From positions 112,380 through 176,379 of the forward strand of contig QCEF01000003.1 of the NCBI GenBank assembly GCA_003278545.1: DNA of 64,000 nt, given 5' to 3'. Source of the DNA: Prochlorococcus sp. AG-355-N16. Its GTDB lineage: Bacteria; Cyanobacteriota; Cyanobacteriia; PCC-6307; Cyanobiaceae. Below, piece after piece: positions 28,643 to 39,172 of this stretch. Made by a program: the position numbers and the translations under genes. Position 1 is the first letter of the stretch. Every line of letters starts with the position of its first letter. The notes under the pieces are model-generated. The model saw only the letters and a program-made list of their open reading frames with translations, had not been told where the DNA came from and made no database searches.

Positions 28643-29644
28643 TTAAAGGCTGATACTCTTAGCACCATCTTTTATATGGACAGTATTTGTGAACCTTGCA
28701 GTACTATCTAATGTACTAATAACTAGACTACTTGTTCTAACACAATCCCTTTCAAATTTAACACCGTCAAATAATAATCCATCAGTTATTCCACTTCCAG
28801 CGAAAACAACATTTTCTCCCGATGCCAATTCAGTTGCTTCATAGATTTTATCTATATCTGTTATGCCCATTTCATTAAGACGTTTTATATTTCCTTCTTT
28901 TGTATAATCAGCCCATTCAGAAGTTTGAGCGATTGCCGGATCATAAACTAGTTGTCCTTGAAAGTGTCCACCGAGAGCTCTCATTGCAGCAGCTGAAATA
29001 ACACCCTCTGGAGCTGCACCTATACCCATCAAGCAATGTGTTCCAGTTCCTGCAAAACCGCATGCAATCGCAGCTTGAACATCACCATCAGAAATCGGTT
29101 GAACTTTTGCACCACATCCTCGAATCTCTTTAATTAAATCTTTATGTCTAGTTCTATCCATTACAACTACAGTAAGCTCATCAATAGAAAGGCCCAAGCA
29201 ATCACTTAGTATCTTCAAGTTTTCAGTAGCTGAATTTCTAATATCAACTTTACCTTTGGCCGCAGGAGGCGCTGCTAATTTGTTCATGTAAAAATCAGGA
29301 GCATTGAAAAGACCACCCGTATCAGAGGCAGCTAAAACCGCCATAGAACCTCTTTGATTATTCGCACAAAGATTAGTTCCTTCACAAGGATCTACTGCAA
29401 AGTCAACCCCTGGGCCAGTTCCACTACCAACCTCTTCACCTATATAAAGCATGGGTGCTTCATCTCTTTCACCTTCTCCAATAACAATTTTCCCTTTCAT
29501 TTCAATTTTGCCCATTCGCAATCTCATTGCTTCGACAGCTGCAGCATCAGCTTCATCTTTTTGACCAAGTCCTGTTAGTTTTGCTGAGGCAATAGCTGCT
29601 TGCTCGACAACTTCGAGAATTTCTTGAATTAAAGTTTGATTCAC
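28643..29644 (-). CDS. glpX: Class II fructose-1,6-/sedoheptulose-1,7-bisphosphatase
   Basis: This GlpX-type enzyme hydrolyses FBP and, in cyanobacteria, SBP as well, serving the Calvin cycle. The 333-residue protein carries the metal-binding elements '[16 protein letters not shown]', '[15 protein letters not shown]' and '[20 protein letters not shown]'. It is transcribed divergently from rpe across a 186-bp region with a strong palindrome, and lies upstream of hemA. Confidence 0.95.
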   Translation of the reverse strand: MNQTLIQEILEVVEQAAIASAKLTGLGQKDEADAAAVEAMRLRMGKIEMKGKIVIGEGERDEAPMLYIGEEVGSGTGPGVDFAVDPCEGTNLCANNQRGSMAVLAASDTGGLFNAPDFYMNKLAAPPAAKGKVDIRNSATENLKILSDCLGLSIDELTVVVMDRTRHKDLIKEIRGCGAKVQPISDGDVQAAIACGFAGTGTHCLMGIGAAPEGVISAAAMRALGGHFQGQLVYDPAIAQTSEWADYTKEGNIKRLNEMGITDIDKIYEATELASGENVVFAGSGITDGLLFDGVKFERDCVRTSSLVISTLDSTARFTNTVHIKDGAKSISL

Positions 29645-29684
29645 AATTAAATTTTGAGGATTTTCTAAAAGGTTTTGAGTATGA

Positions 29685-29712
29685 TCTCATATAAAATGCA
29701 ATTTTTATGAGA
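29685..29712. promoter_or_regulatory. Perfect-arm inverted repeat in the glpX-rpe divergent region
   Basis: TCTCATA (29685-29691) and TATGAGA (29706-29712) are exact inverted repeats. Inside them AAAAT (29693-29697) pairs with ATTTT (29701-29705) after one unpaired base, leaving a 3-base loop, so twelve base pairs form in total. It lies 41 bp from the glpX start codon. It could be a transcription-factor site shared by both promoters or a hairpin in the glpX leader. No T tract follows immediately, so a terminator is less likely. Confidence 0.4.
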
Positions 29713-29830
29713 ATTATTATGCTAGTAAGCTTTTTTTAACTCTTTACAGCTGTTACTTTATCAGGCCGTGACTTGAAATTAGGAATAAACAACTAAATAT
29801 AGTATCTTTATTAAATATTTTAAAAATTAA

Positions 29831-30589
29831 ATGACTGAGTCAAATCAAGTAAATTTAACTGGTGCAAATAGACCAATTCAAATAATTCCTTCAGTTTTAC
29901 CAGCAGATTGGGCAAATATGGGGGCATGTGTGAAAGAGCTGGAGGAAGCTGGGGTAGATAGAATTCAATTTGATGTAATGGATGGAAATTTCGTACCAAA
30001 TCTTACATTTGGTCCTGAAATGATTGCTGCATGTAGGAAATATTGCAATGTCCCTTTTGAAACTCAATTAATGGTGAGCCAGTACAACTGTGAAACAATG
30101 CTTGAATCTTATGTAAACGCTTCAAAAGGGGCAAATGGTGAACCAGGAGTAGTAATAGCTCATGCCGAAGCAAATATTCATTTGCATAGAGTTCTAGGAA
30201 GAATAAGAGATTTAGGGGGATCTCCTTCTGTTGCATTGAACCCTCATACTCCTTTTGAAATGATTAAAAACATAATGGATATGGTTGATCATGTTTTGGT
30301 TATGACAGTTAATCCAGGCTTTGGAGGACAAGCTTATATACCAACAATGCTAAATAAAATAAGAGAAATAAGAAACTTTATTATCGAAAAAAACTTAGAT
30401 GTCGACATTGAAGTTGATGGGGGGATAAAAGCAAATTGGACTATTTCACAATGTGCCGATGCTGGTGCTAATTGTTTTATTGCAGGTAGCGGAATGTTTG
30501 CTTACCCAACATTAAAAGAAGGATGTGATGACTTGAGAAAAGTTGCACAAGAAGCACAAAAAGGGAATGTTCTTTCAGAACCTCAATAA
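29831..30589 (+). CDS. rpe: Ribulose-phosphate 3-epimerase
   Basis: Rpe interconverts xylulose-5-phosphate and ribulose-5-phosphate, joining the Calvin cycle and the pentose phosphate pathway. It is a TIM barrel with metal-site residues in 'IIPSVLPADWANMG', 'IQFDVMDGNFVPNLTFGP', 'VVIAHAEANIHLH' and 'IEVDGGIKANW'. 'MTVNPGFGGQAYIP' is the phosphate loop. The 252-residue size is slightly long owing to an N-terminal extension typical of cyanobacteria. Confidence 0.96.
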   Translation: MTESNQVNLTGANRPIQIIPSVLPADWANMGACVKELEEAGVDRIQFDVMDGNFVPNLTFGPEMIAACRKYCNVPFETQLMVSQYNCETMLESYVNASKGANGEPGVVIAHAEANIHLHRVLGRIRDLGGSPSVALNPHTPFEMIKNIMDMVDHVLVMTVNPGFGGQAYIPTMLNKIREIRNFIIEKNLDVDIEVDGGIKANWTISQCADAGANCFIAGSGMFAYPTLKEGCDDLRKVAQEAQKGNVLSEPQ

Positions 30590-30610
30590 ATATTTTGGAT
30601 GATTAAGAAA

Positions 30611-31540
30611 TCACCCAAATATCCATCCATAACTATGCAAACCTATTCCTAAAAAATTAACTCCTAAATAACATACTAAAACAACTAAAAAGCCTGTAGA
30701 TGCTAATAATGCTGGTTTGCGTCCTTGCCAACCCTTGCTAATTCTCATATGCAGATAAGCGGCATAAAATAACCATGAGATAAATGCCCATGTTTCTTTT
30801 GGATCCCAACTCCACCATGTGCCCCAGGCCTCATTAGCCCAAACTGCACCTGAAATTAAACCGAGAGTCAAAAGAACAAAGCCTACTAATATAGAACGAT
30901 AACTTAATGTATCTAATTCTTCTGAATGAGAAAATTCAATAGGTTCAACTAAATCATTTACGGAAAAGCTATTTGAAAGTTTAAATCCTCCTATACCTGT
31001 AGAACTACTTCTGATTTGAAGTGGCTTATTTTTATTGACAAACAAAACGGACATTGAAAGTAGAGAACCTATTATTAAGGCTGCATAACTAAGCATTACG
31101 ACGCTAACATGCATTACTAACCAACTAGACCTTAAAGCTGGAACTAAATTGGATGATAATCTCAAATCCTCAGGTAAAACAAAACAAGCAAAAGCCACAG
31201 TCAGTAACTCAATAGGTATCGCAATTGAGGGAATTATTGGAGCTTGATATTCTCTTTCAACCAATAGTTGGCCTAATGTGATACCCCAAGTAAGGAAATA
31301 AAGAGATTCATACAAATTGCTAATAGGAAAGTGTCCAGAAATTGACCACCTAAAAAGTAATTGTAATGTTATTAATAAGTTCACTAAAACCGTAATGAGT
31401 CTTACAGCAGCAGAAGATTCTTTTTTAAAAACTGCACCCAAAGATATTGGTAAGTTAATTAATAAAAAATAAAAAACTAAAAGACCTAAAACTGAAACCG
31501 GTTCATATATTAAATTTTTAAAAAAATTATCTAGTATCAT
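30611..31540 (-). CDS. ccsA: Cytochrome c biogenesis protein CcsA
   Basis: CcsA, with CcsB/Ccs1, carries heme to the lumen and attaches it to c-type cytochromes such as cytochrome f and c6. The tryptophan-rich WWD heme motif is seen as 'WGTWWSWDPKETWAFISW', with a conserved histidine in 'AAYLHMRISKGW'. The 309 residues are mostly hydrophobic, with about eight membrane spans. It lies 114 bp downstream of lptB. Confidence 0.95.
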   Translation of the reverse strand: MILDNFFKNLIYEPVSVLGLLVFYFLLINLPISLGAVFKKESSAAVRLITVLVNLLITLQLLFRWSISGHFPISNLYESLYFLTWGITLGQLLVEREYQAPIIPSIAIPIELLTVAFACFVLPEDLRLSSNLVPALRSSWLVMHVSVVMLSYAALIIGSLLSMSVLFVNKNKPLQIRSSSTGIGGFKLSNSFSVNDLVEPIEFSHSEELDTLSYRSILVGFVLLTLGLISGAVWANEAWGTWWSWDPKETWAFISWLFYAAYLHMRISKGWQGRKPALLASTGFLVVLVCYLGVNFLGIGLHSYGWIFG

Positions 31541-31654
31541 TTCTAGAAATTTCTCAAGTTTTAATATTCAATGACAACCAAATAATAATTAAAATCATTC
31601 TAATATGAGTAAATCTTTAATAATAAAGTTTTAATTTATTTTAGAAAAAGCATT

Positions 31655-32383
31655 TCAAAGTTTGAAATTATCTCCTAGATAATACTTCTTGACTATTGGA
31701 TTATCAGCCAATTCACTTGATGAACCGTTAGCTAAAATTTTTCCTTCACTTAATACATATGATTTGTTAGTAATTAGAAGGGTTTCCCTCACATTATGGT
31801 CTGTAATAAGAATCCCCACCCCATCACTACTTAATTTTAGAATTAGTTTCTTTAGATCATTAACAGCTAGAGGATCTATCCCAGCAAAAGGTTCGTCTAA
31901 TAACAAATATTTAGGCCCTTTTCTACCTACAGTGAGAGCCCTTGCAATTTCACACCTCCTCCTCTCTCCTCCTGAAAGTTGATAACCATAATTATCTACA
32001 AAGTTATTCAAATTAAATTCATTAATTAATTGTTCTCTTCTATTTCTTATCGCTGCTCTACTGTAAGATGAATTTTGTAAAGCCAAATCTATATTATCCT
32101 TAACTGTGAGGTCTCTAAATATACTCGCTTCCTGAGTTAAGTACCCTAACCCAAGTCTTGATCTAATTGGTAGAGGAAGATTGGTTATATTTTTCCCATT
32201 CATTGTAATTTCACCTTTATCTGGTTTTATATTCCCAACTGCAAGATTAAAAGTTGTAGTTTTCCCAGCACCATTAGGTCCCATCAAACCTACAACTTCC
32301 CCTGGATTAACAGTTATGGAAACATCATTTACAATTAATCTTCCTTTAATTGAAAGGGATACATTATGAATATTTAGGTTCAT
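31655..32383 (-). CDS. lptB: LPS export ABC transporter ATP-binding protein
   Basis: LptB is the ATPase that powers lipopolysaccharide extraction from the inner membrane. Walker A is 'LMGPNGAGKTTTFN', the signature is 'LSGGERRRCEIARAL', Walker B is 'YLLLDEPFAGIDP', and the switch His lies in 'ILITDHNVRETL'. The 'GYLTQEASIFRDLTVKDN' Q-loop is typical of LptB. The partner permeases LptF/G and LptA are not next to it in this window. Linkage with lpxD function is by pathway only. Confidence 0.93.
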   Translation of the reverse strand: MNLNIHNVSLSIKGRLIVNDVSITVNPGEVVGLMGPNGAGKTTTFNLAVGNIKPDKGEITMNGKNITNLPLPIRSRLGLGYLTQEASIFRDLTVKDNIDLALQNSSYSRAAIRNRREQLINEFNLNNFVDNYGYQLSGGERRRCEIARALTVGRKGPKYLLLDEPFAGIDPLAVNDLKKLILKLSSDGVGILITDHNVRETLLITNKSYVLSEGKILANGSSSELADNPIVKKYYLGDNFKL

Positions 32384-32470
32384 TTTCCTTGAGATCGATT
32401 AGTTTTCTTACTTTCTTGAAAAAAAATTAAATACATAATAATAATTTAATTGAAGATAAAGATATATTCA

Positions 32471-32839
32471 TCAAAGAGGTTTCAAAAAAGGCTTATCGTT
32501 CTCGTTTAATAGTTCTCTATATTGTAATTTTCTTAATAAATCTTCCAAACATTGGCAGAAGGATTCAAGATCAATCCCTAAATCAATCTTGGTTCTAGTT
32601 TTTATTCTCCCTAAACCCTCTCCAAGCAAAATAGTAGCTCCATTTAAATTACCTTTACTTAAGTGAAACTGAGAAACAGATACTTGTAAAATGCCTTGGA
32701 TAACTTGTCTTTCGTCACCATCTACGGAATTCCATATTTCTTCAAAAGCATCATGAGCCTCGTACCATTCATGATTATTAAAAAGATTTAAAGCTGTAAA
32801 AAGGGATTCTTGAAAATTTTTTGCACTTTCTTCGTTCAT
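32471..32839 (-). CDS. DUF309 domain protein
   Basis: This 122-residue all-helical protein matches DUF309: 'LNLFNNHEWYEAHDAFEEIW' with the family's HExxE/H-like spacing, then 'QGILQVSVSQFHLSKGN' and 'GATILLGEGLGRI'. The function is unknown. It starts 11 bp after typA on the same strand and precedes lptB, so it likely rides on the typA transcript. Confidence 0.82.
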   Translation of the reverse strand: MNEESAKNFQESLFTALNLFNNHEWYEAHDAFEEIWNSVDGDERQVIQGILQVSVSQFHLSKGNLNGATILLGEGLGRIKTRTKIDLGIDLESFCQCLEDLLRKLQYRELLNENDKPFLKPL

Positions 32840-32850
32840 TAAAGCAATTA

Positions 32851-34647
32851 CTAATTTTTTTTCTTTTTATTTATTTTTCTCATTCTTATTGAATCCGGTG
32901 TTACTTCTAGCATTTCATCTGGACCAATATATTCGAGTGCCCTTTCAAGGGTAATATCCACAGGTGACTGCAAAGTGTCAAGTTCTTCTGCCCCTGCAGA
33001 TCTCATATTAGTCAACTGCTTAGTTTTACATATATTCAACTCAAGATCTTGAGGTCGATTATTCTCACCAATTATCATTCCTTTATAAACTTTAACTCCA
33101 GGTTTAATGAAATATACTCCCCTATCTTCAGCATTCTTTAATGCATAAAATGTGGCTACACCTTCCTCAAAAGCTATAAGAACACCATTCCTTCTGGTTT
33201 CAAAGTCTCCTGTTTTAGGTTTATATTCATAAAACGAATGGCTCATGATACCTTCACCTCTGGTTATCCTTACAAACTCCCCGCGAAATCCAATTAATCC
33301 TCTTGATGGTACTAGGAATTCTAATTGAGTTCTACCATCTGAACTTGTCTGCATGTTTTTCATCTCTGCCTTTCTAGATCCAAGTTTTTCGATGCAAGAA
33401 CCAACAGATACTTCAGGTATATCTAAAACCAAAGTCTCTATAGGCTCACATTCAACATTATCAATTTCTCTGAAAATTACTTGAGGTTGTGAGATTTGAA
33501 ACTCAAAACCCTCTCTTCTCATAGTTTCAATCAATATCCCAAGATGTAATTCTCCTCTTCCTGAAACTGAGAACCTGTCAGGAGAATCAGTTTCTTCTAC
33601 TCTCAGGGCAACATTTGTTAAAAGTTCCCTCTCCAATCTATTTTTTAATTGTCTACTAGTAACAAATTTCCCTTCTTTACCCGCGAATGGTGAATCATTG
33701 ACAACAAAAGTCATATTTAAGGTAGGTTCATCAACTTTGATTAATGGAAGAGGATGAGGAGAATCGGGACATGCTATGGTTTCACCAATATTGACATCAT
33801 CGAAACCAGAAACAGCAACAATATCACCTGCAAATGCTTCATTTATATCAATTCTTTGTAATCCTTCAAATCCTAAAAGCTTACTAACCTTACCTTTAAT
33901 AGTTTTTCCGTTTTCTTTAATTAAACTAGCCTGTTGGCCATTTTTTATAGTTCCATTGTGGATCTTCCCAATTACTATTCTGCCTAAGAAATCAGAATAG
34001 TCCAAAGTAGTTATTTGTAGTTGAAGAGGCTTATTAGAGTCACCTACTGGGGGAGGAACGTGTCTAATAATAGATTCAAAAAGAGGCTTCATATTGTCAC
34101 TATTAGATTCCATCTCTTCTTTTGCGAAACCAGATAATCCACTCCCAAAAAGATAAGGGAAATCACATTGATCATCATCAGCACCTAACTCCAAAAACAA
34201 ATCAAGGACCTTATCAATAGCTATTTCTGGTACTACGCGTGGTCTATCAATTTTATTTACAAAGACTATAGGCCTAAGTCCTTTTTCTAATGCTTTTTTT
34301 AAAACAAATCTTGTTTGAGGCATAGGTCCCTCATTTGCATCAACAATAAGTAGACAACCATCAACCATTCCCAAAACCCTTTCAACTTCACCTCCAAAAT
34401 CAGCATGTCCTGGTGTATCTATAATATTAATTCTGGTATCTTTATAGTTAACTGCAGTATTTTTTGAGAGAATTGTTATCCCCCTTTCTCTTTCAAGATC
34501 ATTTGAATCCATTACACATGTAGGGATAACTTCATTTTCTCTAAATATTCCTGATTGAGATAACAATGCATCTACAAGAGTTGTCTTCCCATGATCTACG
34601 TGAGCAATAATTGCAACATTTCTAATTTCTTTTATCGAAGATGACAT
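32851..34647 (-). CDS. typA: Translational GTPase TypA/BipA
   Basis: TypA is a ribosome-binding GTPase related to EF-G that supports growth under stress and ribosome assembly. G1 is '[16 protein letters not shown]', G2 lies in '[14 protein letters not shown]', G3 is '[14 protein letters not shown]' and G4 is 'VFVNKIDRP'. The EF-G-like beta domain and the TypA-specific C-terminal domain ('[18 protein letters not shown]') complete the 598 residues. Confidence 0.97.
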   Translation of the reverse strand: MSSSIKEIRNVAIIAHVDHGKTTLVDALLSQSGIFRENEVIPTCVMDSNDLERERGITILSKNTAVNYKDTRINIIDTPGHADFGGEVERVLGMVDGCLLIVDANEGPMPQTRFVLKKALEKGLRPIVFVNKIDRPRVVPEIAIDKVLDLFLELGADDDQCDFPYLFGSGLSGFAKEEMESNSDNMKPLFESIIRHVPPPVGDSNKPLQLQITTLDYSDFLGRIVIGKIHNGTIKNGQQASLIKENGKTIKGKVSKLLGFEGLQRIDINEAFAGDIVAVSGFDDVNIGETIACPDSPHPLPLIKVDEPTLNMTFVVNDSPFAGKEGKFVTSRQLKNRLERELLTNVALRVEETDSPDRFSVSGRGELHLGILIETMRREGFEFQISQPQVIFREIDNVECEPIETLVLDIPEVSVGSCIEKLGSRKAEMKNMQTSSDGRTQLEFLVPSRGLIGFRGEFVRITRGEGIMSHSFYEYKPKTGDFETRRNGVLIAFEEGVATFYALKNAEDRGVYFIKPGVKVYKGMIIGENNRPQDLELNICKTKQLTNMRSAGAEELDTLQSPVDITLERALEYIGPDEMLEVTPDSIRMRKINKKKKN

Positions 34648-34775
34648 TTATAGAATTTATATAAATATTAGATTGACTTTATTAAGGCTAACTCAAAGTA
34701 TGCTTATTATGAGAATTTTCTCTTTAAGACTTTGAAAAATATAATTTATTGAATAATTAAATTAATCAATTAGAT

Positions 34776-35489
34776 TTATAATTTTCTATTTGAGCTTTCA
34801 AAAACTTTTAATGCTTCAATTGACCCCTCATATCTCCAATGCCAGGGTTCGTAATCTATATATTTATTATCTTTGTTGAATGATAACTTAAAGTGAAACT
34901 TAGCTGCATTTTTTATTAACCATCTAAAGGCGTCAGTATTTTCGAAGTCGGTTTCAAAGTCTGTCTCTCTTTGAGTAGCATCACCAATATCGATTGCGAA
35001 ACCTGTACTATGTTCGGAATACCCTGGAGGGGCTGAAACTCTAGCTCTTTCTGCCGCTTCTTGATTTCTAATAGATTTTAAAGAATAAAAGATATCGTTT
35101 TGCAAATTTATTGATCTATAACCACTCAAGAAGACTAAATATATCCCATCGTTTTTGGCTTCTTCTCTCATCTTTATAAGAGAATCGCGCATATCCATAT
35201 GAACTTCAATATTAGGCTCAATTAAAACTAGTTTCTCCTTGGAAATTTCCGCATAGGGTAAATGACCTAAAATTCTATGGTCGTGATTTAGCTGAGCCTG
35301 AAAATTGAGATCATCAAGAGATCCTATTTCTATATTTTTAATTAATCGCAATGCAGCGAAAGAAAAGATAAGAAAGAGAAATGGAGAAAATATTAATAGT
35401 TTTTTTAATATTGTTGAATTTGGATTATTTAGGTAAGTTCTTTTGGCAAGTGGTATATCAAATTGATCGATATCTTTGTTTAGTTCCAA
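34776..35489 (-). CDS. D-alanyl-D-alanine carboxypeptidase (VanY/M15B family)
   Basis: This peptidoglycan hydrolase trims the terminal D-Ala of muropeptides. A membrane anchor lies at about residues 28-47 ('LKKLLIFSPFLFLIFSFAA'). The catalytic domain shows 'LVFLSGYRSINLQNDIFYSL', the zinc motif 'PGYSEHSTGFAIDIGD' with its His and Asp, and 'YEPWHWRYEG' with the catalytic Glu and third ligand His. The active site should face the periplasm. A second M15 peptidase of VanX type lies at 40964-41686. Confidence 0.88.
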   Translation of the reverse strand: MELNKDIDQFDIPLAKRTYLNNPNSTILKKLLIFSPFLFLIFSFAALRLIKNIEIGSLDDLNFQAQLNHDHRILGHLPYAEISKEKLVLIEPNIEVHMDMRDSLIKMREEAKNDGIYLVFLSGYRSINLQNDIFYSLKSIRNQEAAERARVSAPPGYSEHSTGFAIDIGDATQRETDFETDFENTDAFRWLIKNAAKFHFKLSFNKDNKYIDYEPWHWRYEGSIEALKVFESSNRKL

Positions 35490-35601
35490 TATTTAAAAGT
35501 GAATTTGGAAAAGATATTTCGATATTAACTATTATTTTAAGAAATGCACTTTTATAAGCAAAAAAGATGTAGTTTTTATATACAGTATAATTTTTTTTCA
35601 T

Positions 35602-36942
35602 ATGTTGAGGGTAGCTGTTATTGGTGGAGGTCCAAGTGGTTCATGTGCGGCAGAAATACTTGCTAAAGCTGGAATAAAAACTTGGCTCTTCGAGAGAAAA
35701 TTAGATAATGCGAAACCATGTGGAGGAGCAATTCCACTTTGCATGGTCGAAGAATTTGATTTGCCTGAGTCAATTATTGATAGAAAAGTAAGGCATATGA
35801 GAATGATATCTCCATCAAATAGAGAAGTAGATATAAGTTTAGATAGAGTTTATGGGAAAAGTGATAATGAGTTTATTGGGATGTGTAGAAGAGAAGTTAT
35901 GGATTCCTTTATGCGCAACAGAGCATCAGATCTTGGTGCTACATTAATAAATGGATTAGTTACTTCTATTGATACTGGCGATAATAATCAAGGGCCATAT
36001 AAGCTTTCCTATTCAGATTTTACGAATGGAGATAAAAAAGGGGAACTAAAAGAGCTGACTGTTGACCTTTTGATCGGAGCTGATGGAGCCAATAGCAGAG
36101 TCGCAAAAGCAATGGATGCAGGTGATTACAAAGTTGCTATAGCATTTCAGGAAAGAATTAAATTGCCTAAAGAAGAAATGAGTTACTACGAAGATCTTGC
36201 TGAAATGTATGTTGGAACTGATGTTTCTCCTGATTTTTATGGGTGGGTATTTCCTAAATATGATCATGTTGCTGTGGGCACAGGAACCATGCAAAAGAAT
36301 CAGTCATTAATTAAAGGACTTCAAGAGGGTGTAAGAAATAGGGCAAAGAAAAGACTTGTTAATGGTGAAGTAATAAAGGTAGAAGCTCACCCTATTCCAG
36401 AGCATCCAAGACCAAGAAGGGTAGTTGGGAGAATGGCATTGGTTGGTGATGCAGCTGGTTATGTTACAAAAAGTTCTGGAGAGGGTATTTATTTTGCTGC
36501 AAAAAGCGGAAGAATGTGTGCTGAAGAAATTGTTGAAGCATCAAAAAATGGTCAAGTAATTCCATCAGAAAAAGATTTAAAAAACTATCTTAAAAAATGG
36601 GATAAAAAATATGGCACAACTTATAAGGTGCTAGAAATCCTTCAAAATATTTTCTACAGAAATGATTCTGCTAGAGAAGCCTTTGTTGAGATGTGTGATG
36701 ACATGGATGTTCAAAGACTTACTTTTGATAGTTACTTATACAAAAAAGTTGTCTCTATGAAACCATTACAGCAACTTAAAATTACGATGCTTACACTTGG
36801 TTCGATTTTAAGAGGGAAAGCCCTAGCGCCTCTAAAATATAAACCCGTTGATAGTGCTGTTAGGGAAAATAAAGAGGTAGAAAAAATGCTAGAAAATTAT
36901 TCAATAAAAGGAGGAATTAAAGTTAAGAGTTCAAAAGTGTAA
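35602..36942 (+). CDS. chlP: Geranylgeranyl diphosphate/chlorophyllide geranylgeranyl reductase
   Basis: ChlP reduces the geranylgeranyl side chain to phytyl for chlorophyll and tocopherol. The FAD-binding start is 'VAVIGGGPSGSCAAEILAKA', followed by 'KPCGGAIPLCMVEEF', 'LLIGADGANSRVAKAMDA' and 'ALVGDAAGYVTKSSGEGI'. The 446 residues match the cyanobacterial enzyme. A TATAAT at 35586-35591 stands only 10 bp before the ATG; if it is the -10 box, the mRNA is nearly leaderless. The last 20 bp overlap glyS convergently. Confidence 0.96.
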   Translation: MLRVAVIGGGPSGSCAAEILAKAGIKTWLFERKLDNAKPCGGAIPLCMVEEFDLPESIIDRKVRHMRMISPSNREVDISLDRVYGKSDNEFIGMCRREVMDSFMRNRASDLGATLINGLVTSIDTGDNNQGPYKLSYSDFTNGDKKGELKELTVDLLIGADGANSRVAKAMDAGDYKVAIAFQERIKLPKEEMSYYEDLAEMYVGTDVSPDFYGWVFPKYDHVAVGTGTMQKNQSLIKGLQEGVRNRAKKRLVNGEVIKVEAHPIPEHPRPRRVVGRMALVGDAAGYVTKSSGEGIYFAAKSGRMCAEEIVEASKNGQVIPSEKDLKNYLKKWDKKYGTTYKVLEILQNIFYRNDSAREAFVEMCDDMDVQRLTFDSYLYKKVVSMKPLQQLKITMLTLGSILRGKALAPLKYKPVDSAVRENKEVEKMLENYSIKGGIKVKSSKV

Positions 36943-39085
36943 AGTCGGCAATTTTTAGAGAATAATTTCTAATTAAGCTCAATAAATTGAGTCTATTATT
37001 TCTTATTTTTAAATCCTCTGACATTATTAGGACTCCCTTTTCATTATCAAATAAATCCTCGATAGTCTTTACATTAATTTCAAACAAATTTAGAAGTTCC
37101 AAATAATTGCAATAACCTTCTGAAAAAAGTTTTTCTAATTCTCCAATAAATTCAAAAACTTTGAATTCACAATCTTTTTCAAAAAGTTTTGTGTTTACAT
37201 AATCTCTTGTTGAGAGAACGTCTCTTGAAATATCACTTTTATTTGCTAATTTGCTCACCCTAGTAATTACCTTCTGGATTTCAACAAAATTATCCTTTTC
37301 GTTAAAATTGACAATAGAAAAAATCCTATTTTTAAGATCAACAATATTCAATACTCTTTTTTGAGATAATTCATCAGAAGCGCAAATGGCCTTTATTAAT
37401 TCTTTACTTAGTGATATTTCTTCTAGATGACTAACAATTCTTTGAACTAAAAATTCATTTAAATCATTAAATACTTTTTCTCTTGAGAAGTTTAAATTCG
37501 GGAATACGATTTTCCAAAAATCAATAAGTTCGTTGAATAATTTATCTAAAGGCAAATCAAGTTCATAATCCCAAATTATTTTAATCACTCCATTCAAATT
37601 TCTTCTTAAAGCATAAGGATCAGATGATCCACTAGGACGTTTACCAGAAATAAATATACTTATTAAAGTTTCGACCTTATCTGCTATGGAAACTATTGCA
37701 CCATATTTTGTGGAGGGCAAAGCATCTTTATAAAAAGAAGGTAAATAATGTTCAGCGACAGCCAAGCAAACATCCTCACAAAATCCCTCATATTTAAGAT
37801 ATTTACCACCCATTATTCCTTGCAGCTCAGGGAATTCGAAAACAATTTCGCTACATAAGTCGTTTTTACAGTATTTAGCAGCTTCTATTATTTTTTTTTC
37901 TTCTAAAGACTTATCATTTAAAAATTTAAGAATTTTTATAGTAACTTCCTCTATCCTTTCTACCCTCTGAAATATATTTCCAAGTCCTTTTAAATATGAA
38001 ACAGATTTAAGCTTTTCATTTCTTTCGATTGAAGTAACTTTTTTGTCACTTTCTACGAAAAACTTTGCATCTGAAAACCTTGCCCTTAATACTTTCTCAT
38101 TACCTTTGGCAATATTATTATTTGATTCTTCAAGACCATTTGAAATAACGCAGAAAGTTGTACTAATATTTTTTTCAGAGCTTAAATCTAGTTTAGAAAA
38201 ACCTTCGTTTTTAAATAAAAGAGGAATGTATCTCTGATGAATTTTCATGACTGTTGAGAGAACTTCAACCGGAAGATCAAGAAATTCATTACTAAATTTG
38301 CCAATAATTAAGACTGGCCATTCAACTAAATCAGTTAGTTCATTTAGTAATCCTTCTGAAAGGTCAGGTATCAGATTTAAAGAGTTAGATGCCTGATTTA
38401 TTAAATTTTTAATTTTTTCTTTTCTTTCTTTTCGAATAGCTATCACTCTATTTCGTTTTAATAATTCAAAAAAATCATCAGGATTCTGAACTTCTAAAAC
38501 TTCATTGATTAACCTATGACTTTTTGTTTTATTATTTATTTTGATTTTTGGATCACATTCATCAAATTCAAAATCAAGAATTTCATCATTATAAATAGAG
38601 GCAATCCACCTAATAGGTCTTGAGAATTTTATGTTCCCACCCCCCCATTTCATAAATCGAGGACCTTGAAGACTCTTTACTAATTTTGGGATAATCGAAG
38701 ACAAAGAAATTTTTGTTGATAGTCCTTTCTCAATTTTCTTTCCAAATACAAAATCACCCTTTTCCGTGTTTTTTATTTCTAGCTCACCTACATCTATATC
38801 TAAGCTATTAGCAAATCCTAAAGCTGCATTAGTAGGACATCCATTTGAATAAGCTAAATTTGCTTTAGGCCCTTTTCTTTCTATTATCTTATCTTCTGCA
38901 TAATCAACTAAACCTTCGAGAAGTAGAACTATCCTCCTTGGTGTGGAGGTAACAACTATTTGTTCGAATTTGATTAACTTTTTATCCAATTCAAATTCTA
39001 TTAGAGATTTAAATTGCTCTAGAACAGAATGAGAAAATTTTGCGGGCAACTCTTCTGTTCCTATCTCAAGTAAATATTTAGACAA
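36923..39085 (-). CDS. glyS: Glycyl-tRNA synthetase beta subunit
   Basis: This is the beta chain of the heterotetrameric bacterial glycyl-tRNA synthetase. The 720-residue sequence starts 'YLLEIGTEELPAKFSHSVLE' and continues with 'VTSTPRRIVLLLEGL', 'RPIRWIASIYND', 'LTDLVEWPVLIIGKF' and 'DPYALRRNLNGVIKI', all family hallmarks. A DALR-like anticodon region closes it. The alpha subunit gene is not adjacent. The 3' end overlaps chlP. Confidence 0.96.
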   Translation of the reverse strand: MSKYLLEIGTEELPAKFSHSVLEQFKSLIEFELDKKLIKFEQIVVTSTPRRIVLLLEGLVDYAEDKIIERKGPKANLAYSNGCPTNAALGFANSLDIDVGELEIKNTEKGDFVFGKKIEKGLSTKISLSSIIPKLVKSLQGPRFMKWGGGNIKFSRPIRWIASIYNDEILDFEFDECDPKIKINNKTKSHRLINEVLEVQNPDDFFELLKRNRVIAIRKERKEKIKNLINQASNSLNLIPDLSEGLLNELTDLVEWPVLIIGKFSNEFLDLPVEVLSTVMKIHQRYIPLLFKNEGFSKLDLSSEKNISTTFCVISNGLEESNNNIAKGNEKVLRARFSDAKFFVESDKKVTSIERNEKLKSVSYLKGLGNIFQRVERIEEVTIKILKFLNDKSLEEKKIIEAAKYCKNDLCSEIVFEFPELQGIMGGKYLKYEGFCEDVCLAVAEHYLPSFYKDALPSTKYGAIVSIADKVETLISIFISGKRPSGSSDPYALRRNLNGVIKIIWDYELDLPLDKLFNELIDFWKIVFPNLNFSREKVFNDLNEFLVQRIVSHLEEISLSKELIKAICASDELSQKRVLNIVDLKNRIFSIVNFNEKDNFVEIQKVITRVSKLANKSDISRDVLSTRDYVNTKLFEKDCEFKVFEFIGELEKLFSEGYCNYLELLNLFEINVKTIEDLFDNEKGVLIMSEDLKIRNNRLNLLSLIRNYSLKIADFTLLNS

Positions 39086-39172
39086 GAAAAAAATATGACT
39101 TCACTTACTATAATTTACTACCAGTTAAATAAGCTTTTCGCTAATGTATAAAAAGAGATATGTTTTGGTCCT

